NCBI GenBank assembly: GCA_012031955.1
Contig: JAAURZ010000031.1
Coordinates: 1 to 11,065, forward strand
Reading direction: 5' to 3'
Length of the DNA: 11,065 bases
Source: Bacteroidia bacterium
Lineage (GTDB): Bacteria > Bacteroidota > Bacteroidia > Cytophagales > Cyclobacteriaceae
The stretch's first letter is position 1. The number at the start of each line of letters is the position of its first letter. A program made the translations under genes and the position numbers. Shown here piece by piece: positions 7,117 through 11,065 of this stretch. Below the pieces are notes generated by a model. The model worked only from the letters and a program-made list of their open reading frames with translations, ran no database searches and was not told the DNA's origin.

Positions 7117-7598
7117 ACTTGTTTGTTCAACCCGGAGGGTGTCCCGGCAAACAGCTTTCAACTCGCGTATCGATTTATGCAGCCGGGGGTGCACCAGCTC
7201 TGGGCTGATTTCTGCCAGTGGAGCGAGCGTGAACATTCTGAGTTCAATCCGGGGGTGGGGAATAGTGAGCATTTCTGTTTCAACTATTTCGCCACCGTAA
7301 AAAGTATGTCGATGTCTATCGTGCGAGGCCCCCATTTCTCGTCTCGTTTTCGTCCCAGCGTAACCTCAATGTCCATGACTTTTTGTAAAAGCGTGTGCGG
7401 ATCGTGGTCAGACTGAACCTCTACCACCCTGTTGAGGAAATCCGGCTGGCCGGTATTGCCCCAGGCCGCCGTTTTGTAGATGGACGACGCGCGCACCACA
7501 GGCCCGATATGCATTGAAATTTGCTGTGCGGCCGACAAAAGCAGTTCTTTCGAGTTACCCAGATTGGAGCCCAGCAAAAGGAAAATACCAGTATTCAT
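7111..7598 (-). CDS. folK: 2-amino-4-hydroxy-6-hydroxymethyldihydropteridine pyrophosphokinase (frame-disrupted)
   Basis: FolK (HPPK) transfers pyrophosphate from ATP to 6-hydroxymethyl-dihydropterin in folate synthesis. The 5' part (7598 to about 7300) begins MNTGIFLLLGSNLGNSKELL and includes SSIYKTAAWGNTGQPDFLN and the signature KWGPRTIDIDILF, but then runs into a TAG at 7284. The rest, YGGEIVETEMLTIPHPRIEL... to VEQTSL at 7111, is in another frame and matches the family C-terminus (IPHP-R-F-L-PL-EI-P). Adding one base to the A5 run at 7299-7303 (T-run on the coding strand) joins them as DIDILFYGGEIVETEM. The joined protein has 162 residues, the normal HPPK length (E. coli 159). As the sequence stands, a 104-residue truncated product would result. 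The gene is divergent from sppA and convergent with fabD, overlapping the fabD end by 6 bases. Assignment is strong; whether it is intact in the organism depends on that one base. Confidence 0.9.
7299..7303 (-). other. Probable one-base deletion in a homopolymer within folK
   Basis: On the coding strand, ATA CTT TTT ACG GTG GCG AAA TAG ends the truncated frame. With one more T, ATA CTT TTT TAC GGT GGC GAA ATA continues into the conserved C-terminus. The junction ILF-YGG is the usual family sequence, which fixes the site to this run. Confidence 0.85.
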
Positions 7599-7614
7599 AA
7601 AATTAGCCTGTTTG

Positions 7615-7622
7615 CAAACATA
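7615..7622 (-). promoter_or_regulatory. -7 promoter element (TATGTTTG) for folK
   Basis: On the minus strand this reads TATGTTTG, an exact TAnnTTTG match, 16 bases upstream of the folK ATG at 7598. It overlaps a 10-bp perfect palindrome, GTTTGCAAAC (7610-7619). No clear -33 box is visible at the usual distance. Confidence 0.45.
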
Positions 7623-7647
7623 GTTTTTTAATCGGAGCCGTATTATT

Positions 7648-7655
7648 TACTTTTG
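7648..7655 (+). promoter_or_regulatory. -7 promoter element (TACTTTTG) for sppA-bioB
   Basis: TACTTTTG matches TAnnTTTG exactly and lies 18 bases before the sppA ATG at 7674. The expected -33 position holds only a T-rich stretch (7624-7629). It sits 25 bases from the opposing folK box, so the two promoters are back to back in a 75-base intergenic region. Confidence 0.45.
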
Positions 7656-7673
7656 AAACTTAAACAAAGCCGT

Positions 7674-9442
7674 ATGGATTTTCTAAAGTCATTTCTGACT
7701 TCTTGTCTTGGTGCCTTCGTGGCACTCATCATATTTTGCGTGTTGGGCGTCCTCTTCATGAGTTCGCTCGTGGCAGGGCTTGCGGAAGAGCCGCAACCAT
7801 CGTGGAAGACCACAGCGTACTCCACCTGCAACTCGACGCGCAGTTCACTGAAATGCAAGTGGAAAATCCCTTTGCCGGGTTACCGCTGCCTGGCGCCGAT
7901 GTTCGCACCATTGGATTGCTTCAGTTAAAGGAAGCAATCGCCAAGGCGAAAGAGGATCCGAAAATTAGCGGCATATGGGTGGACGTAAGCTACCCGATCA
8001 CCAGCTTTTCAACACTGGCGGAGATACGCGCGTCAATCGACGATTTCAAGAAAAGTGGCAAGTGGGTATTGGCCTATGGCGAAGTGTTTACCGAAGGCGC
8101 CTACTACCTGGCATCCGCCGCCGACAAGGTATACTTGAACCCTGAGGGCGACCTCGAATTCAACGGATTGTCTGTTGAAATTGGTTTTTACAAAAGGCTT
8201 TTCGACAAGTTGGAGATCAAACCACAAATTTTCCGTGTTGGAGAGTTCAAGAGCGCAGTCGAGCCCTTTATGCTTGAAAAGATGAGCGAAGAAAACCGGC
8301 TTCAGCTCTCCAGTCTCATTAACGCCATCTACGACGAAATGATAAAAGGCGTGGCAGCATCGCGGAATCTGAGTGAAGAAAAGCTCAAAGACATCGCGAG
8401 CAATATGCTCGTTCGTAATGCCGCGCAGGCGAGGGAAGCAGGACTGGTAGATTCGCTGTTGTATGATGACCAATTCCGGGACATCCTTCAAGACAAATTG
8501 CACCAGCAAACAGGAGATAAAATAAACTTCATCTCTTACAACAAGTATCGCAAAAGCTACTCGACATATACAAAGAGCAGCAACGAGATAGCCGTCATCG
8601 TTGCGGAAGGAACCATCATGCCAGGGGAGTCCGACGACTCGCAACAACTTATAGGTGCCGATACTTTCGTGGAAGAACTTCGGAAGGCGCGTGAAAACGA
8701 GCGGGTAAAAGCCATCGTGCTCAGGGTGAATTCTCCGGGTGGAGAATTTCGTGCCTCAGACATGATCTGGCGCGAGGTACGCCTTGCCTCCGAAGTTAAA
8801 CCAATTATCGCTTCCATGTCAGACTACGCCGCGTCCGGCGGGTACTACCTGTCCATGGGCTGCGACACCATCGTGGCACAGCCAACCACGATAACAGGAT
8901 CGATTGGTATATTCGGCGTGATGTTCGACCTGAGCGGATTCCTGGGAAACAAGATCGGCATTACATTCGACGAAGTTCGCACCGGCAAGTTTGGTGAAAT
9001 GTTTTCTGTGACCCGGCCCCTCACCCAGGCCGAAAAGGACTTCTGGCAAAAGAGCCTCGACGAACACTATGAGACATTCGTACAAAAGGCTGCAGATGGC
9101 AGGGGAGTGGGCGTGGACGAAATCATGAAGGTGGCCAGTGGCCGCGTCTGGTCCGGCTCACAAGGAAAAGACCGGCAACTGGTGGATGTGCTGGGTGGCT
9201 TTGACGACGCTGTGAAAATCGCGGCATCAAAGGCTGGCGTATCCGACGACTACAAAATAAAGTACTACCCGGTTCAGCGACCGTTTATCCAAAAGCTTCT
9301 GAGTGAATTGGAAGACAATGCAAAAACAGATGCGCTCCGCAGCGAACTTGGAATATATTACGAGTGGTATATGAGATGGCACCAGGTGGAGCGCTATCAG
9401 GGTGCACAAGCCCGCTTGCCTTTTGAAATGAACATTCACTGA
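7674..9442 (+). CDS. sppA: Signal peptide peptidase SppA, S49 family, long form (frame-disrupted)
   Basis: SppA is a membrane-anchored serine protease that degrades cleaved signal peptides. The N-terminus from 7674, [20 protein letters not shown], continues as a single membrane anchor (about residues 7-35). This frame leaves the family after EEPQ; the rest is open in another frame as [16 protein letters not shown] onward. One extra A in the AA at 7795-7796 joins them as [14 protein letters not shown], giving 589 residues, the expected size for the long, tandem-domain form. The catalytic Lys-Ser pair is visible: Lys193 in [12 protein letters not shown] (codon 8249-8251) and Ser388 in DYAASGGYY (codon 8834-8836), aligning with E. 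coli Lys209 and Ser409. NSPGGEF and [10 protein letters not shown] are further S49 landmarks. Without the correction the open frame would start in non-family sequence near 7703 and lack the anchor. bioB follows 11 bases later. Confidence 0.92.
7795..7796 (+). other. Probable one-base deletion within sppA, just after the membrane anchor
   Basis: GAA GAG CCG CAA (7785-7796) is the last in-family codon group of the N-terminal frame, and ACC ATC GTG GAA GAC starting at 7796 is the first of the catalytic frame. One additional A in the CAACC context would make the gene continuous. No slippery heptamer of the X-XXY-YYZ type is present to support programmed -1 frameshifting. Confidence 0.8.
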
Positions 9443-9453
9443 GACGAAACCTT

Positions 9454-10434
9454 ATGACGTCAATGCGCAACAACTGGACACGCGAAGAAATATCGGAGAT
9501 ATACAACTCACCCATCATGGAATTGATTTACCGCGCGGCTACCGTGCATCGCGAGTTTCATGATCCGAATGAAGTGCAGGTGTGTACGCTGCTTTCCGTG
9601 AAAACAGGCGGCTGTCCGGAAGACTGTGCATACTGCCCGCAGGCGGCCCGGTACCATACAGATGTAAAAGCGCACAAACTGCTGGAGGTGAGCGAAGTGA
9701 TTGCAAAGGCGCATGAGGCCAAAGAGAATGGAAGCACCCGGTTCTGCATGGGCGCCGCGTGGCGAGAGGTACGCGACAATCACGATTTCGATAAAGTGTT
9801 GGATATGGTGAAGGGTGTGAACGACCTGGGCATGGAAGTCTGTTGCACGCTCGGCATGCTCACACCTGAGCAGGCCACCAAACTCAAGGAAGCAGGGCTA
9901 TACGCGTACAACCACAACCTCGACACCAGCGAGGAGTTTTACGACGACATTATTACTACGCGCAACTATGGCGACAGGCTCAATACATTGGAGAGCGTTC
10001 GCCAGGCGAAAATCTCTGTGTGCTCCGGTGGCATCATCGGCATGGGCGAACAGCATGATGACAGAGTGGGTATGCTTCTCACACTGGCCAATTTGCCCGA
10101 GCATCCCGAGTCTGTTCCAGTCAATGCGCTGGTGCCCGTTGCCGGCACGCCACTTGAAAATCAGCCGCGCGTATCCGTATGGGAAATGTTGCGAATGATT
10201 GCCACCGCGCGCATTACCATGCCCAGGTCGATGGTACGGCTCTCTGCCGGGCGCGTGTTCATGAACATCGAAGAACAAGCCTTGTGTTTTCTCGCCGGAG
10301 CGAACAGTATTTTCGCCGGCGATAAACTCCTGACTACCGCCAATCCCGGAGTGGTGCTCGATCAGCAAATGTTTCAAACATTGGAGTTAACACCGCGAAA
10401 GGCGTTCAAGGAACAAGGGCAGGAGATCGTGTAG
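9454..10434 (+). CDS. bioB: Biotin synthase, radical SAM enzyme
   Basis: BioB inserts sulfur into dethiobiotin to make biotin, the last step of the pathway. The 326-residue product has the radical SAM CX3CX2C motif in [12 protein letters not shown] (Cys54, Cys58, Cys61) that binds the [4Fe-4S] cluster. The ligands for the second, [2Fe-2S], cluster are present: Cys98 (RFCMGAAW), Cys130 (EVCCTLGM), Cys190 ([12 protein letters not shown]) and Arg262 (MVRLSAGR), matching E. coli positions 97, 128, 188 and 260. [12 protein letters not shown] and [12 protein letters not shown] are further family landmarks. Length is normal and the frame is intact. The ATG at 9454 follows sppA by 11 bases, so it is probably read from the sppA promoter. 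No other bio genes are present in the window, so the pathway genes are either elsewhere or beyond the right edge. Confidence 0.97.
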   Translation: MTSMRNNWTREEISEIYNSPIMELIYRAATVHREFHDPNEVQVCTLLSVKTGGCPEDCAYCPQAARYHTDVKAHKLLEVSEVIAKAHEAKENGSTRFCMGAAWREVRDNHDFDKVLDMVKGVNDLGMEVCCTLGMLTPEQATKLKEAGLYAYNHNLDTSEEFYDDIITTRNYGDRLNTLESVRQAKISVCSGGIIGMGEQHDDRVGMLLTLANLPEHPESVPVNALVPVAGTPLENQPRVSVWEMLRMIATARITMPRSMVRLSAGRVFMNIEEQALCFLAGANSIFAGDKLLTTANPGVVLDQQMFQTLELTPRKAFKEQGQEIV

Positions 10435-10619
10435 GAGTCGGCCGGAGACCTCCGCGTGTGATGGGTTGATTTTGTTAGGCATTTTGTACGGGCCTGGTGC
10501 TTCGAGAGACTCCGCTTGACAGGTCCACTTTTCAAAAGACTTCCGGCCAAAAAATGGTACTGATAGGAGGGTCTTGGGGTAGCATTTCTTACCCAAAACG
10601 GGCCCAAATCCCATGTAAG

Positions 10620-10642
10620 GTTTTTCCCGAAATTCGAAAAAC
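10620..10642. repeat. 7-bp inverted repeat GTTTTTC / GAAAAAC
   Basis: Perfect arms at 10620-10626 and 10636-10642 are separated by 9 bases. The arms are themselves T- and A-rich, so RNA from either strand would form an AU-rich stem without a separate U-tract. It may be part of a termination region about 190 bases beyond bioB, but it is not a classical terminator. Confidence 0.45.
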
Positions 10643-10704
10643 GGCTCTTAAAGTAGTACATTAAGTACATCCTTACACCTATCTGAGGCAGGATGAATTA
10701 CCTG

Positions 10705-10736
10705 ACTGGTTACCCTAACATCCAATAGGAACCAGT
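10705..10736 (+). terminator. 11-bp bulged hairpin followed by TTTT, terminator-like
   Basis: ACTGGTT (10705-10711) pairs with AACCAGT (10730-10736), and after a 2-base bulge CCTA (10714-10717) pairs with TAGG (10726-10729), closing an 8-base loop. Four Ts occupy 10736-10739. It is the strongest hairpin in the tail region. As an intrinsic terminator it is modest (short T-run) and lies 270 bases past bioB, so it could equally be part of a structured RNA. Confidence 0.4.
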
Positions 10737-11030
10737 TTTGAGCAGTCGATTCTGCTGCTTATCGACATTAGCACCCGCTCGGCCAACCAATGATTAAATC
10801 TCACACAAGCGCCAATATCCCTCGGTGGCTGCAAAAATGCCGTTGTGAACCCATTTCGCCGGTATGTAAGGCGCGTTCCTAATTGCAATAGGTCTGCTCA
10901 ATTAGTTGCTGCAAATTGTATCAGTCTTTACAAAGCCGCCCACGAGAAGCAAGCGGCAAGATTGAATTTTACTGTGCGATAGCAATTTGAAGCGCGCCGA
11001 AACCGAGTCAGCCGGAAGAGGTGCCCTGAT

Positions 11031-11063
11031 GGATTTTCACACTTTCAAGGCGTGAAAAAATCC
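11031..11063. repeat. Imperfect inverted repeat at the right edge
   Basis: GGATTTTCAC (11031-11040) pairs with GTGAAAAAATCC (11052-11063) apart from two unpaired A bases in the longer arm; the loop is 11 bases. No T-run follows within the window. It may be a terminator stem for a gene beyond the edge or one end of a repeat; the window stops two bases later, so this cannot be resolved. Confidence 0.4.
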
Positions 11064-11065
11064 AA

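Larger units (their letters stand above)
10435..11065. other. Non-coding stretch after bioB, rich in inverted repeats
   Basis: No open frame here has convincing protein-like composition on either strand; the longest, on the minus strand up to 10670, runs back into bioB and looks like a shadow. The region carries several dyads: GGGCCTG/CAGGTCC (one G-T pair) flanking a 22-base loop around 10491-10526, TTGGGGTA/TACCCAA (10574-10596), GTTTTTC/GAAAAAC (10620-10642), a long hairpin at 10705-10736, and GTCGAT/ATCGAC (10745-10766). It also holds a direct repeat AGTACAT (10655-10661, 10664-10670). It could be a degenerate repeat element, a non-coding RNA locus or simply spacer; I cannot decide. Confidence 0.5.

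Noticed and set aside
7703..7795. Start of sppA at 7703 in the catalytic frame
   Set aside because: The residues encoded there ([10 protein letters not shown]...) do not resemble SppA and lack the membrane anchor, which is clearly encoded in the other frame from 7674.
7794..7802. Programmed -1 frameshift in sppA
   Set aside because: There is no slippery heptamer and no obvious downstream stem; a missing base explains it more simply, especially with similar lesions nearby.
10374..10670. A 98-codon minus-strand open frame after bioB
   Set aside because: It overlaps the end of bioB in antisense and its low-complexity mix of basic, Ser and Pro residues matches no family; it looks like a shadow frame.
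10740..10766. tRNA-like T-arm (stem with a TCGATT loop)
   Set aside because: No acceptor stem, anticodon arm or CCA-end context surrounds it, so it is just an isolated hairpin.
10791..10883. A 30-codon plus-strand frame in the tail region
   Set aside because: It is too short, has no promoter or family likeness, and has cysteine- and arginine-rich random-looking composition.
10999..11064. A minus-strand frame entering from the right edge and ending within 20 codons
   Set aside because: Only a short stub is visible and it matches nothing I recognise; the same bases form an inverted repeat.

Overview
The window looks like chromosomal DNA from a member of the Bacteroidota, probably a Cytophagales-like lineage. 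Three signs support this. There is a large secreted protein ending in a gliding-motility / type IX secretion (T9SS) type B sorting domain. Start codons lack Shine-Dalgarno sequences. Several genes are preceded by the Bacteroidota -7 promoter consensus TAnnTTTG. The genes are mostly housekeeping: phospholipid synthesis, fatty acid synthesis, folate, biotin and membrane proteolysis. I see no CRISPR array, defence island, integrase, transposase, tRNA or rRNA.

Layout. On the minus strand from about 2300 down to 1 lies an apparent operon: a small conserved-looking hypothetical, a PlsB-like glycerolphosphate acyltransferase, and gpsA, which overlaps the acyltransferase by 23 bases and runs off the left edge. 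GpsA makes glycerol-3-phosphate and the acyltransferase would use it, so the last two genes form a phospholipid-entry module. A 64-residue helical hypothetical lies upstream on the same strand (2335-2529). A gene-free leader (2530-2839) then holds two clear hairpins. It is followed on the plus strand by a surface protein of about 960 residues with fibronectin III-like domains and a T9SS type B C-terminus (2840-5731), overlapped through ATGA by a DCC-family (DUF393) thiol-disulfide protein. Next come fabD (plus) and, tail to tail with a 6-base overlap, folK (minus). folK and sppA are divergent from a 75-base promoter region, and bioB follows sppA after 11 bases. The final 631 bases (10435-11065) have no recognisable gene but carry several inverted repeats.

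The most striking feature is that three genes in 5 kb are interrupted by single-base frame disruptions: the T9SS gene at 3187-3190 and probably also at its start (near 2848-2851), folK at 7299-7303, and sppA at 7795-7796. In each case changing the length of a short homopolymer by one base restores a full-length, family-typical protein. This fits uncorrected sequencing indels better than independent gene decay. Anyone using this annotation should treat the three genes as probably intact in the organism. I did not find a convincing new biological system. The best candidates for something undescribed are the two-hairpin leader with loop complementarity before the T9SS gene and the structured non-coding tail.
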